Positions 10,932 through 20,955 are shown, counted from the stretch's first letter. The stretch: DNA of 64,000 nt from Marchantia polymorpha subsp. ruderalis (GCA_037833965.1 AP031354.1:1590001-1654000); one strand, 5' to 3'. Made by a program: numbers and translations. The notes: a model not told the origin generated them from the letters alone.

Positions 10932-12410
10932 TGGACGATGCCTACAGTAGCCAGCCACTTTAGTTGATGTCATGTTATTTGCATACATTTTGATTTGGAT
11001 AATAAGTATATTTTGGTTACCATAATAATTGTTTCACATGGTTATGAAATTGGGGTCATCACTGGTTCCTTATACAGTAGAACCTCTATAAATTTATACT
11101 CCATAAATTTATAACCTCCAAAAATTTATCAAATTGTGCGGTCCCGGCATGGGACCAGGCCACAAATTTATAATCTTATAACTTATCAAGTTTTGGCTGC
11201 CCTGAAATTTTTATAAATTTATACTGTATTCAGGTTGATGTGCTTTCCGAGCTACATTTGTACGACTATGATCGACTAAAGAAACTTGTAATGGTTGTCT
11301 GCCTAAGCTTTTGTTCACATTTTGTTAAGTTTTTATATTTCACGCTTAAATATCTGACGTGGGTTAGGGATTTTCCTGGGTTAAGTTTATTACATTTTGA
11401 GAAGTTTTTTTCTACACAGTCCAACTGTATACAGTACGCCAAGATACAGTGCCCTACACACCCCATTACAATACCACAGCCAATACACATGGAACCTGGG
11501 TATCAAACAACTTCTATGTCTTTTCGAGGTACTTCATTCCTTGCTGTAACCTTCCTAACCTTCCATACCTTTCTGCAACCTTCCGGATGGTTTTGAGACC
11601 AATCAAGCAAAATTAAATGAATCAATTTTAATAAACTCTAGAAACTTATCACCTCTATAAACTTATCAAAAACGGCCGGTCCCAGCTTGACAAGATTATA
11701 GAGGTTCTACTGTAGTGTTTCACGCGGTCTTACCACTCTTTGAATGACACCTCCTGTTACATTACGTGAACTACTGACGTTTTATAAAAGTCAGATGCTG
11801 AACTTTCGTAAAAGCGGCCTCGTATCATTAGACGACGGGACATTATGGCAGTCAATGCTACTCGATTATTGAATACATTTCACAAACGTGCTAACACTTT
11901 GGAAATCACAAAACTAGATTGCTCCATAATTTTCACAGCGGTCCTCCGTCTTTTCTCAGTTCTTTTCAAGTAAACACTCTCAAATTTAACAAGTTCGAAA
12001 TCCTTCTCTTTCGAAATTATCTGCCAAAAACTTACCATTGTGACATAGTAAACACAGATGTACCTTCTCTTAACTGGTTGGAAAGGCCCCGCAAATGCTT
12101 GATTTTAAGAATAATTTATCAAAATACCTTGATACTTACTGCATATTTACATGCCTCAGATGAAGAAAATTTGAAAATAAAAATCTTTTACTATTAATTA
12201 TGTTTTCTTCCAAGGATTCGATTTCATGCATGCGATAAGCTGGTGTTGAAAGACGCTTCATTGCTAAAAAGCCATAATTACTTTGAAATGAAAAAACCAT
12301 TCCAAAGTTGATAAACTTCTCGCTTGAATTATTTGGTCATGAAAGTGTAGCTATACAAGGATCCATGGTACAGGGAAGATTTGCTGAAAAGTAGTTCATT
12401 ACCCCTAAAT
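10932..12410. repeat. Segmental duplication, copy B (interrupted by a transposon)
   Basis: Aligns to 1-838 on both sides of the transposon at 11075-11712: 10932-11074 matches the first 138 bases, and 11713-12410 matches about 137-838. AT-rich and non-coding. Beyond it (12410-12653) I see only AT-rich sequence with a telomere-like tract. Confidence 0.75.
11075..11712. mobile_element. Emigrant/pogo-like miniature transposon with TA duplication
   Basis: This 638 bp element has terminal inverted repeats: left CAGTAGAACCTCTATAAATT, and the right end reads as the reverse complement CAGTAGAACCTCTATAAT, identical over the first 17 bases. It is flanked by TA at 11073-11074 and 11713-11714. Copy A of the surrounding duplication has a single TA at 137-138, which is the empty site. 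The terminus closely resembles that of the Arabidopsis Emigrant MITE, mobilised by pogo-like transposases. The internal ORF (11240-11596) resembles no transposase, so the element is non-autonomous. Confidence 0.85.
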
Positions 12411-12440
12411 GTAGGGTTTAGGTTTGAGGTTTAGGGTAGC
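12408..12440 (+). repeat. Short degenerate telomere-like tract
   Basis: Variants of the plant telomere unit TTTAGGG occur in a row (GTAGGGTTTAGGTTTGAGG, then TTTAGGGT). Only about four imperfect units, so chance or an old scar. Confidence 0.4.
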
Positions 12441-14100
12441 CATGATATAATGCGTGTACGCTCAAATTTCAAAAAGTATATTTCAAACTTGAATTTTCCA
12501 GTTTTTCAATATTTTTTAAACGTTTTTTGAAGTAATTTGAAATCTGTTTTTTTATTTACAACTGATATATTTTTACTTGATATCAAAGTGATATAATTGA
12601 TTTCAAATTATGAAAGCACATTTCTAAAGTTTGTCATGAACATATGTAGGTTTGCCAATGTGGTACCCCACTTTTGGCAATTTTGAGGAAATTAAAACAT
12701 TTTTGGAAAACTGTACCCTGGCAGCATTGTAAATAGCCTTCGGTACATCAAAACAGAGTGAATCCGGAAGATCGCGGGGATGCTCGAGGGATCTTGTAGA
12801 ATCTGGGATTTGGGGTGCCGCAGCAAGCACAGGCACCACCCTCCCTGCGAGCTCCGCAGTTAGGATCTCTACGGCGCAAGGCGCAAAACCCGCCTTCGGA
12901 GGTTGCGTCCGCGGCTGTAGGGAAACCCCCGTAATTAGGTCAACCCTCGAGCGCCTTGACCAAGTTAGGGTCCCGTTGGAAAGAGCTCGACGCGCTGATT
13001 CTAACGAGCCCAAGAACGCTTGGAACGGACGAGGACTTAGGGAGTTATCGCTACTGGAAGAAACGGAGGCGGTCGCCTACGGCGGAAGGAGTTCGCCACC
13101 GGCGCGAATTCCGCCTACGCGGAAGGGGGATTCAAGTTTTGTCCTATGCGCAGACGAAGGCGTTCGCCGGTGCACAGGCGAAGTAGGGTTAGGGAAGGCG
13201 CGAAGTGTAATAACCCACCAAAGGCTAAAACTGCAGTATGGTGGTAAAAAGATCGAACCCACAGGGACAGAGGCAACACACAGAGTAAAAGTGTCACGTT
13301 TAACAGACTTTTGGTAGAGTTTGAATTCTAGGCAACTGTCACTCCCAGAATACTGTAGTGCTCGACTCGGAGGCTCGACTCGGAGGAGGAACTCAACTCG
13401 GAGGATGCTCGGAGGATGCACGGTACAGCTTGGTCACTCAACACACACACACACACACCTGAAACTGGCAAAAAGCACAACTCGGAGGTCGGTCAGGACC
13501 TCCGCTTCGGATTTCAGGAGGAAAGTGTCTCGCAAGTTCACTCAGAGGTTCTGCAGGAAGTGCCTCCCACTCCGGCTTTTACTGCCCTTCCGCCAGGAAC
13601 TAGCGGGGGTACCCGGACTGGACTTCTCACTTCGGAACGAAGCCTCTACGTACGCCGTGGACGTCACCCTCGACTATCACACAAAACGCAGGGAGTGCAG
13701 ACCCGACTGAGAACTTACTGAAAACACGATCCAGTAACACACACACAACCTGAATTACAAACCAAGGTTTACACGAAGTAATGAAACTTCACATTGGCAT
13801 TCAGGGGAAACTTCCCGTAGGAGTACAATCAGGATATGTCACTCGAAGGAGTAAGGGGGAACTGTTCAAGTCTCTAACTCGCAGCCGGCTCTGAGTATCA
13901 GAAATCACCCGCAGGTGCAGATCCGCACTACTCAAGTCTCTAACCGGGTGCGAGCTCTGAACATTCAGCCGAAGGCCTTCAACTACAACATACGGTAACT
14001 TCGCTATGCTGCAGCTTCTCTACGTGGTGCCAGGACCAAAATGCACAAACACGCCAAGAAAGTGAGTTCCTGATCTGCACTTCCGAAACTGGAAGAGTCC

Positions 14101-14129
14101 CAAGGCAAAACGCCTTGATCTACTTTATA
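14101..14129 (-). promoter_or_regulatory. E1 3' LTR core promoter: TATA box plus hairpin
   Basis: On the minus strand TATAAA (14129-14124) is followed 12 bases from its start by the hairpin CAAGGCGTTTTGCCTTG (14117-14101). The TATA lies about 35 bases past the stop codon of the LTR ORF, so genomic RNA should start around 14100-14095 and the ORF lies within U3. The E2 and E6 LTRs have the same arrangement. Confidence 0.65.
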
Positions 14130-14162
14130 CCCTCAAAAGATCCTAACTAGCACTACGCTATC

Positions 14163-17003
14163 CTATCTACCACTCGCAGCATCTGCGCGAAACCAAACTA
14201 CTCTACTGCACTCAGCAGATCCGGTGCTGCGCCTCCTGCGCGCCGGACTGCTCCGCGTACTATCTCTACCCTGCCAGTCTTCCGACCGGCTGCGTAACCC
14301 CAGGCGTCGGAGCGCTGCAGTGACTTCCGACTGCAAGTGCGCCATAGTGTCGCGCGCACCCGACAGAAAAGTTTCTAATTTCCTTGCCACTCGCCGCCGA
14401 CTCCGACTGTCACCTTCCGTCAATGCCGCCGCCCGAAGCTCGAACTCCCGGAGTGTAACCCTCTCTTGAGCTGCCACCTCCCAATGGGTGTATCCGTTTA
14501 GACAACGAGTCACCCGTGCCGCCAACTCTTCTCGTGCCCTGCAGCTGCTCTCCACCTCTGCCAGCTGCATTTCTAAATCCGCACGTTGTGCTCTCAAATC
14601 CGAGCACTCGGTTTGCAAGCTGCACAACAACTCCTCATCCTCCTTGCGGGCTCGTTGACTTTCCTCTAAGGCGCGCGTCTGGCGCGCAAGCTCGGCTGCT
14701 AGGACTTCGTTCTGTCTCCGCTCCTCCTGCAGTTCCGACTCGATCCTTGCCCGTATTAGTTCGGCCTCCGCCTGACTCTTCGTCGCCGCATCCTCCTTCT
14801 GCTGCTGCAAGGCTTGGTACAGCTTCTGGGTGACCGCCAGGTGTTGTCGGAGGGCGGTGTTCCTATCCACATATACTCCGCATCTAGAGGCCCACCTTGC
14901 CACCTTGCTCCTCGTCCTTCGCCTGATTGTCTCCACATAAGACTGCGGTTTTAAGGCACTTCCGTATTTGGATGTCTTGCGATCCAGATATCGCAGGAGT
15001 GGAACTATCTGTTCGCACAGCACCCCTGTTGGCGTTTTCTGCACTGACTCCTCTTCTTGCTCTTCCGAGCTCGTATCATCCTCAGTCGCGAGGATTTCAG
15101 TCGCCACCGAATCCCTTGGCGACTCCCTGGAACTGTGGCGCGCAGCAGCTTCTGCTGCGACTGCTGCTCCACTGCCTGCTAAAATATCCAGGGCAGTGGG
15201 AGATCCCACTGCTTGAGCCCCTGTTCCGGCTCGATCTTCGGTTTGTGAAGGGGTCGACGCCGCAGTGACTTTTGTCGCTCTTGCACCGCCCGCTTCTGCT
15301 GCCTGTCCTTCCGGCACAATCTGCGCGGAAGGTGTCCTTGCTGAAGGTGCGTCCGCCGAAGGCGTCCGCACACTGGTCGTTGGCTCCATCCGTCTCGCAG
15401 TCGGCGAATCCGGCTGACTCTCTGTTGTCCGACTCGCAGTCGGCCGGCCAGCAGTTGTCCGACTGGGAGTCGGATACACCCTGCGCGTCTTGACTCCACT
15501 TGGCCTACTTGTTGGTGGCGTTCTTCCAGAAGTGCCTTCCGCCGAAGACGACCCTCTGAGGATTGTTGGCTCGTCAGCCAAACTCTCTTCCGCCTCCGGC
15601 CTGCTGTCCGGTTCAACGCGCCGTTCAGTTGGCCTTCCTTCCGTCTGTCGACCTTCAGTCATCCGACTCGCAGTCGGCCGGCTGTCAGTCCGTCCATCTC
15701 CTCCCGAAGGCCGTGGTGCCTTCTGTGCAGAGGTTTCTGCCGTCTTCCCTAGAACCTGAGTGATTATCTCTTCCTGTGTGAGATTCCGCCGGGTCGGAGT
15801 TCGCCTGGTCTCCTCAGTAACAGTTGGCATTCTGCGTGCCCTCTGTTTTGGTCGACTATGAGGCTCGGGGGTGGGCCGACCACGAGTCGGCGCAGCTGGT
15901 ACTTCCGGCTGCCTGTCCTCAGGTCTCTCATCCCACTTCCGCTTGCGCGGAATGCGCTCACTTCGACGTTCTTCTGCTGCTCTGGCTGGAGCCGGAGCCG
16001 GAGGCGTACTGGCAAGTTCCTCGTCCGGATCCGTGTCTACTTCGGCCTCCCTCGAATATCTACCTGGATAAGACCGGCTCAGCTGCGGAAACCGAGTTTT
16101 CTCAGCATTCGTCAAACATCCCATCGCCCGGTAAAACACGATTAAGTAAGGCGATAGATGATTGAGCGTTCCTCCCCTCTCTTCTTGCGCATGTTGGCGC
16201 GTCACCTTCCACAGAAGTCGTGCCCAATGCACCGGAGCTCCTGACAACACTAGCTCCACGAACTCTACCTGCCAACCATGCATGTAAGCGGTCTTGGTCG
16301 GCTGCAATATCTGCAGCAATGCTGTCGCGACATTTCTCCGCAATCGATCCTTGTAATCCCGAGTCCGGAAACCGTTCTTGGGATGTCTAGCCACCTTGAA
16401 GAGCTCATTGTAAGAGACTTCTTCCTCTTGGGACACTTTCACGCTGTCGGCCTCGAAGAGGAGATCCCCTTCCTCGCCGGCACACCTGCCCAACACCTGC
16501 GCCCAATTGCCAATTTCCCATCTCTCTGGGTGTGGGCGAAATCCGCGAGAAGGCTTGTGTCTCTCTTGCAGATACTCGCGCACCATCTCCGGACACGTCC
16601 AATTCCACCCCCATAGGAGAAAATCGAGCTTCAACCTCAACAGCACATCTTGAAATGCGCGTAGACCGATCTGCGGCACCCTGAGTGGAGACACTCGCAG
16701 CTGGGGAACCTTCGACATTGCGTTGCCTGCACACACACAAACGTTCTCCCTTTCGCTCGCTCTCTCACAATCGCCACTGCGCGTCGGCCACTCAAGCACT
16801 GACTGCTCACTCTCTCTACGCTCGTTCGAGATCGCTACTCCAATTCTTTCAAGGTCCGCCAAGATCCTTGCGCAACTCGTCTCCGCACTCTCTACTCTCA
16901 CTGCAGGTCGCTCCGCCCTTGCGCGTAATCTTGGAACTGGAAATCGCAAAGTCAAGAATGAGAGAATGAGACTGGAGCGCAGTCTTTTCTTCTCCGATTT
17001 CAA
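14163..17003 (-). CDS. LTR-encoded coiled-coil protein (3' LTR copy of E1)
   Basis: Unbroken ORF of 946 codons inside the U3 of the LTR; function unknown. The first ATG is at 17003, but homology to the E2 protein becomes strong only from the ATG at 16718 (MSKVPQL, residue 96), and E6 carries small indels upstream of that point, so I favour a start at 16718 (851 residues). About residues 100-330 form a conserved domain rich in Trp and Leu (LDFLLWGWN, WAQVLGRCAG, FRTRDYKDR, GGTLNHLSP). Residues 330-690 are low-complexity (Arg, Ser, Thr, Pro, Glu). A conserved block RYLDRKTSKY leads into a long coiled coil (about 745-900) and a basic tail. It resembles none of gag, pol or envelope. A distant link to plant mobile-domain or 'putative plant transposon protein' families is possible but untested. 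Confidence 0.8.
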   Translation of the reverse strand: MKSEKKRLRSSLILSFLTLRFPVPRLRARAERPAVRVESAETSCARILADLERIGVAISNERRESEQSVLEWPTRSGDCERASERENVCVCAGNAMSKVPQLRVSPLRVPQIGLRAFQDVLLRLKLDFLLWGWNWTCPEMVREYLQERHKPSRGFRPHPERWEIGNWAQVLGRCAGEEGDLLFEADSVKVSQEEEVSYNELFKVARHPKNGFRTRDYKDRLRRNVATALLQILQPTKTAYMHGWQVEFVELVLSGAPVHWARLLWKVTRQHAQEERGGTLNHLSPYLIVFYRAMGCLTNAEKTRFPQLSRSYPGRYSREAEVDTDPDEELASTPPAPAPARAAEERRSERIPRKRKWDERPEDRQPEVPAAPTRGRPTPEPHSRPKQRARRMPTVTEETRRTPTRRNLTQEEIITQVLGKTAETSAQKAPRPSGGDGRTDSRPTASRMTEGRQTEGRPTERRVEPDSRPEAEESLADEPTILRGSSSAEGTSGRTPPTSRPSGVKTRRVYPTPSRTTAGRPTASRTTESQPDSPTARRMEPTTSVRTPSADAPSARTPSAQIVPEGQAAEAGGARATKVTAASTPSQTEDRAGTGAQAVGSPTALDILAGSGAAVAAEAAARHSSRESPRDSVATEILATEDDTSSEEQEEESVQKTPTGVLCEQIVPLLRYLDRKTSKYGSALKPQSYVETIRRRTRSKVARWASRCGVYVDRNTALRQHLAVTQKLYQALQQQKEDAATKSQAEAELIRARIESELQEERRQNEVLAAELARQTRALEESQRARKEDEELLCSLQTECSDLRAQRADLEMQLAEVESSCRAREELAARVTRCLNGYTHWEVAAQERVTLREFELRAAALTEGDSRSRRRVARKLETFLSGARDTMAHLQSEVTAALRRLGLRSRSEDWQGRDSTRSSPARRRRSTGSAECSRVVWFRADAASGR

Positions 17004-18076
17004 GAACGTCCAACGTTCTTACTGGTTGCAACGTACGCAGCCGGCTATACGGCTTAACGGTTCGCCCTTTGCATGCGCGAATTCACGTCTCCGCATTGCG
17101 CGCATTCGCATGCTTAAACGTTGAATTCTCCCGCCGCCGCCACCTTCCGGACTCGAGTCCGCTGCAGGGTATACGTCGGCCCTGTTGTCTTTTCCTAACC
17201 CGCCCTTCTCCGGAGGCGTGTCGCCGCTGGTGCGTTCGTTATCCGTCGGCGCCTTGCTGGAGGCGCACATCCAGCCGGAGCGAATTACGCCGGCGCGCAG
17301 TCGTACCGCCTATTTTGTTCTTTATGCCTCGTCCGTTGCTGCCAGCGCATATCCGTCAGCGCAACTCATGCCAGCGCATCCGGCCGTCAGCGCCACGTCG
17401 GAGGCGTACATCCGACCGGCGCTTTCCTTCCATGAACAGCCGCCAAGGGCGCTTCCGACTCTGAGTTGGTTTCCTTCTGTGAGCGCGTGATTCCGCCGAA
17501 GGCGCATCGCCGAGGGCGTACGGGAATCCTTTCCGGCTGTGAACCCTAGCGCGAACGGCGCATGTCCGGCTACGAGTTTTCCGACGCTCATAACTTCTCC
17601 ATTCCTGATCCATCTCCGGCGCTCTTGGACTCGTTAGAACGAGCGTCCCGAGCTCTGTCTAATGCAACTTCCACCAACTGGATCTACCGTGTATCCCGAT
17701 TGTTATGAAGGTTTTCCCTTTCCGCGCTAGCGGCGCTTCGCCGAAGGCGCACTCATGGTCGGATGCCTTTAGAGGTCCGGGCCCTTCCCCTGACGTCTTT
17801 AGCACAACCTCCTCCTGAGGTGTCTGCGCCGGAAGCGTAGCTTCCTTATACGCTAGAGGCGCGTGAGTAGAGACACCTCAAAAAGGAGCTTTTGCCGAAG
17901 GCGCCGAAGACGTTGGCGTTGGTACATCCGACCACGTGATTCTTTGTGCCCTCGTGACGATCTCATCAATCCACTCTATTTAGCGTACCCTTCTCTAGCT
18001 ACAAACACTGCTTTGGTACTAGTTTTCTAAAATTGTTTAAATTCTGCAAAAAAAACAAAAAGCGTGTTACCACATG

Positions 18077-18087
18077 CCCCCCTCCTC
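18077..18087 (-). other. E1 polypurine tract
   Basis: On the minus strand TTGAGGAGGGGGGCA lies directly before the TGTGGTAAC start of the 3' LTR, the expected plus-strand primer. Confidence 0.8.
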
Positions 18088-18111
18088 AATTGTGAGCGCC
18101 CACGCGAACAT

Positions 18112-20952
18112 TTACACGTGGTATTTCTTCAGACGCCATCCGTTCACGCGGGTGCCTAACCATTCTCCCGTCAGTTCTGCGAGTTGGATGGATCCATTTG
18201 GAAAAACTTCTATCACCTTGTAAGGTCCCATCCACCTCAAGTGGAGCTTGCCTGGAAATCTAGCATGTCTGCTATCGTATAGCAGAGCCAAATCGCCCTT
18301 CTCCAGCAGTACTGGTTTGAGCCTTCGATCGTACTTCTCTTTCCGCCTGAGTTGTAATTGCTTTGTCCGATCTTCGGCCTCTTGACGTCTTTCCTCCAGT
18401 GCCATTACCTCTTGCAGTCTATATGCCTGACTTTCTTCCGCGTCCAGCCTTCTCTGATCTAAGGTCCTCTTGGTAGGTATCTCGAATTCGATGGGTAAGA
18501 TCGGATGCTGCCCATAAACTAGGAAGTAAGGTGTTTGCCTGGTGGTGACTTTTTCTGCCGTTCTATATGCCCATAAGGCGGCCGGTAGCTTGGTGTCCCA
18601 GTCATGAGCATGGTTTACAGTTACCTTGAGGAGTATCTTACAGAGTAATCCATTGGACTTCTCTGTCAGACCATTAGCCTTTGGGTTGTATGGAGTAGTC
18701 TTCCGATGCTTAATCTGGAAGTGCCGCGTCAAACTCTCTATCACCTGATTCAGAAAGTGCGTCCCTCTGTCACTGACTATTTCTAGGGGGCACCCGTAGC
18801 GGGTGATGATTGATTCGAATATGAACCGTGCCACTGCGGCTGCGTCATCGTGCCTTGTGGCTTCTGCCTCCACCATCTTGGTCGCATAGTCTGTTGCTAC
18901 CAATATGTAGCGCCTGCGCGTGCCTTTAGTGACAGGTTGTATTGGTCCCACGAAGTCGATCCCCCATTTTTCAAATGGTGCTAATGGCATGATTGGTGTA
19001 AGAGGCCATCTCGTGGTCGGAGTCGGCCTTCCCGTCCTCTGGCAGCTGTCGCATTTGCGAACGTAGTCGTGTACATCTTTGAACATCGTCGGCCACCAGT
19101 ATCCTGCATTCACAATTTTGGTCACTGTGTTTCTGGTGGCGTAGTGACCACCAGCGTCTTCTGTGTGCATGGCTTTGACAACTCGCGGTACTTCAGACTC
19201 CTCTAGACATCTGCACAACCTCTCGTCTGCCATTTTCTTGAACAAGACCCCCTGTTGAAGCTGGTAAGGTCCCGCTTTATGAACGAAGACTGTGCGCTGC
19301 TCCGCATCCAATCCTTCCGGACATTGGAGTGTGAGCAGAAACCTGTATAAGTCCGCGTACCTGGACTCATGGCTGGCGGACAACTGAAAAAGTTGTTCGT
19401 CGGGAAAATCATCCACTACTTCCTCCTCTATGGGTTCGGTCCATAGTCGGGAGAGGTAGTCCGCGTTCTCATGGTGAACGCCTTTCCGTGTCTGTACAGT
19501 GTAGGTGAATTCCTGCAGCAGTAGCACCCACCTGGCAATTCGTCCGGACAGATCCGCCTTCTTCACCAGGTGCTGTAAGGCGTAATGATCTACATGAAAC
19601 ACGAACTCATAGCAGATCAAATAATGTCGGAACTTCTTACAGGAGTACACCATTCCCAACGCCTCCCTCTCAGTTGTCGTGTACTTCTTCTCTGCTGCTG
19701 ACAACTGACGACTCGCGAAGTAAATCGGGTAGTCTTTCTTGTTGTCGTCCTTCTGACTGAGAACCACCCCGATTGCAAACGCCGACGTGTCTACATAGAC
19801 ATGGAAAGGTCTGTTCCAATCCGGACTTCTCAGAACCGGAGCAGTCGTCAGTTTGGCCTTGAGCGTTTCAAAGGCCAGCTGTTGCTCCTTGCCCCACACA
19901 TAGGGTTCATCCTTCTTAAGCAGCTTTGTCAGATCGGCTGCCAAGATGGCATACATATTTATGAACCTTCTGTAATAACCTACATGGCCAAGGAAGGCCC
20001 TCAACTCACGCAGATTCGTTGGCGGCTGCAGTTCGAGAATAATCTTCACCTTCTCTACATCCACTGCAATGCCATCGGACGAAACTCGGTGCCCCAGCAG
20101 GATTCCGCTGGTCATGAAAAAGAAACATTTCTCAGGGTGTAAGGACAAGCTGCTCTCCCTACATCTGTCGAACGTTTGCCGAAGATGGTTAAGGTGCTCC
20201 GACCTCTTACCGAAGACACAAAAGTCGTCGATGAAAATTTCTAGGAACTTCCTCAGGTGCTCTTGGAAGATGTTTGTCATCATCCGCTGGAACGTCGCTG
20301 GCGCGTTGCACAGACCGAACGGCATCTTGTGATAAGCATAGGCTCCCCAGTCGGTTGTGAAGGTTGTTTTGTCCTTGTCCTGTTCCCTGATGGACACCTG
20401 GTTGTAGCCGGAAAATCCGTCTAGAAAACTGTAGCATTCATGCCCTGCTACATGGTCCAGAATAGAGTCCGTGAAAGGGAGAGGGTGATGGTCCTTCCTC
20501 GTTGCTGCATTCAGCTTCCTGAAGTCCTGGCACACCCGGATCTTACCCGTCAGTTTCTTGGGTACGATCACGATAGGCGACACCCACTCGCTACTAAGTA
20601 CCGGGTAGATGATTCCTGCGCTCAGGTACTTATCGATTTCGTCCTTCACCAATAATGAATATTTTGGGTTGAGCCTGTATTGGCGTTGGCGAACCGGAAC
20701 TGCCTCGTCCAACAAGTCGATCCTGTGCTCTCCATACCTTGCAGGTATGCCTTTCATGTCTTCAATCCTCCATGCGAAGACATCCTCATACTGGCGAAGA
20801 AACGCCTGTACCCTGTTCAACTCTTCTCCTTGTACCTGGCTTGACACCTTCAAGCCTTTACCTGGACTGAGCTGCAGTTCGCAGCAATCACTCGGGTCAA
20901 CAATCCCCTCTGTGTGACTGATCTCGCTTCTGCCCAGTCCGGCTGCTAGTTG
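18112..20952 (-). CDS. E1 pol: reverse transcriptase, RNase H, integrase
   Basis: Pol of a Ty3/gypsy element. The frame opens directly after the gag-protease UAG (20953-20955) and runs 946 codons to a stop at 18112. There is no ATG near its beginning, so expression by readthrough is expected. Counting from 20853: reverse transcriptase with VCQDFRKLN (about 107) and catalytic FIDD (207-210, in place of the usual YxDD); RNase H with VDTSAFAIG (from about 354); integrase zinc module His563/His570/Cys601/Cys604 and catalytic Asp633, Asp695, Glu731 (KWGIDFVGP, SDRGTHF, NGLTEKSN). The C-terminus has a WMGPYKV module and ends NGWRLKKYHV, without a chromodomain. All catalytic residues are present, so it looks functional. 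Confidence 0.92.
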   Translation of the reverse strand, partial: QLAAGLGRSEISHTEGIVDPSDCCELQLSPGKGLKVSSQVQGEELNRVQAFLRQYEDVFAWRIEDMKGIPARYGEHRIDLLDEAVPVRQRQYRLNPKYSLLVKDEIDKYLSAGIIYPVLSSEWVSPIVIVPKKLTGKIRVCQDFRKLNAATRKDHHPLPFTDSILDHVAGHECYSFLDGFSGYNQVSIREQDKDKTTFTTDWGAYAYHKMPFGLCNAPATFQRMMTNIFQEHLRKFLEIFIDDFCVFGKRSEHLNHLRQTFDRCRESSLSLHPEKCFFFMTSGILLGHRVSSDGIAVDVEKVKIILELQPPTNLRELRAFLGHVGYYRRFINMYAILAADLTKLLKKDEPYVWGKEQQLAFETLKAKLTTAPVLRSPDWNRPFHVYVDTSAFAIGVVLSQKDDNKKDYPIYFASRQLSAAEKKYTTTEREALGMVYSCKKFRHYLICYEFVFHVDHYALQHLVKKADLSGRIARWVLLLQEFTYTVQTRKGVHHENADYLSRLWTEPIEEEVVDDFPDEQLFQLSASHESRYADLYRFLLTLQCPEGLDAEQRTVFVHKAGPYQLQQGVLFKKMADERLCRCLEESEVPRVVKAMHTEDAGGHYATRNTVTKIVNAGYWWPTMFKDVHDYVRKCDSCQRTGRPTPTTRWPLTPIMPLAPFEKWGIDFVGPIQPVTKGTRRRYILVATDYATKMVEAEATRHDDAAAVARFIFESIITRYGCPLEIVSDRGTHFLNQVIESLTRHFQIKHRKTTPYNPKANGLTEKSNGLLCKILLKVTVNHAHDWDTKLPAALWAYRTAEKVTTRQTPYFLVYGQHPILPIEFEIPTKRTLDQRRLDAEESQAYRLQEVMALEERRQEAEDRTKQLQLRRKEKYDRRLKPVLLEKGDLALLYDSRHARFPGKLHLRWMGPYKVIEVFPNGSIQLAELTGEWLGTRVNGWRLKKYHV

Positions 20953-20955
20953 CTA
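20947..20955 (-). promoter_or_regulatory. UAG CAA CUA: probable stop-codon readthrough signal
   Basis: The last gag-protease codons read GAC GAA TAG, followed by CAA CTA in the same frame as pol. The hexanucleotide after the stop fits the CAR-YYA rule of tobacco mosaic virus-type leaky stops. With readthrough the product would be about 1890 residues. Confidence 0.75.

Larger units (their letters stand above)
13206..18074 (-). repeat. E1 3' LTR (4869 bp)
   Basis: Read on the minus strand it starts TGTGGTAACACGC and ends GGGTTATTACA. Order: about 1.07 kb of leader U3, the 946-codon ORF, a TATA box at 14124-14129, a hairpin at 14101-14117, then roughly 0.9 kb of R/U5 containing a CA microsatellite (13441-13457). 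Confidence 0.95.

Noticed and set aside
11240-11596. 118-codon ORF inside the MITE
   Set aside because: No transposase motifs, AT-rich, and the element is too short to be autonomous.
12956-13317. ORFs spanning the E2/E1 border
   Set aside because: They cross the insertion point at 13205/13206, so they are artefacts of the nested insertion.
13441-13457. CA/AC microsatellite as an independent feature
   Set aside because: It is part of the LTR R/U5 region and present in all LTR copies (about 24110 and 46165, and as GT at 41240), so it is not a separate locus.
14224-17490. Many ORFs of 60-145 codons on both strands across the E1, E2, E4 and E6 LTRs
   Set aside because: They are shadows of the long LTR ORF in GC-rich sequence. 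They recur at every LTR copy because the LTR itself recurs, and none has independent support.
19801-20655. Plus-strand ORFs across E1 pol (for example 19801-20142)
   Set aside because: Antisense shadows of conserved reverse transcriptase codons; no similarity of their own.
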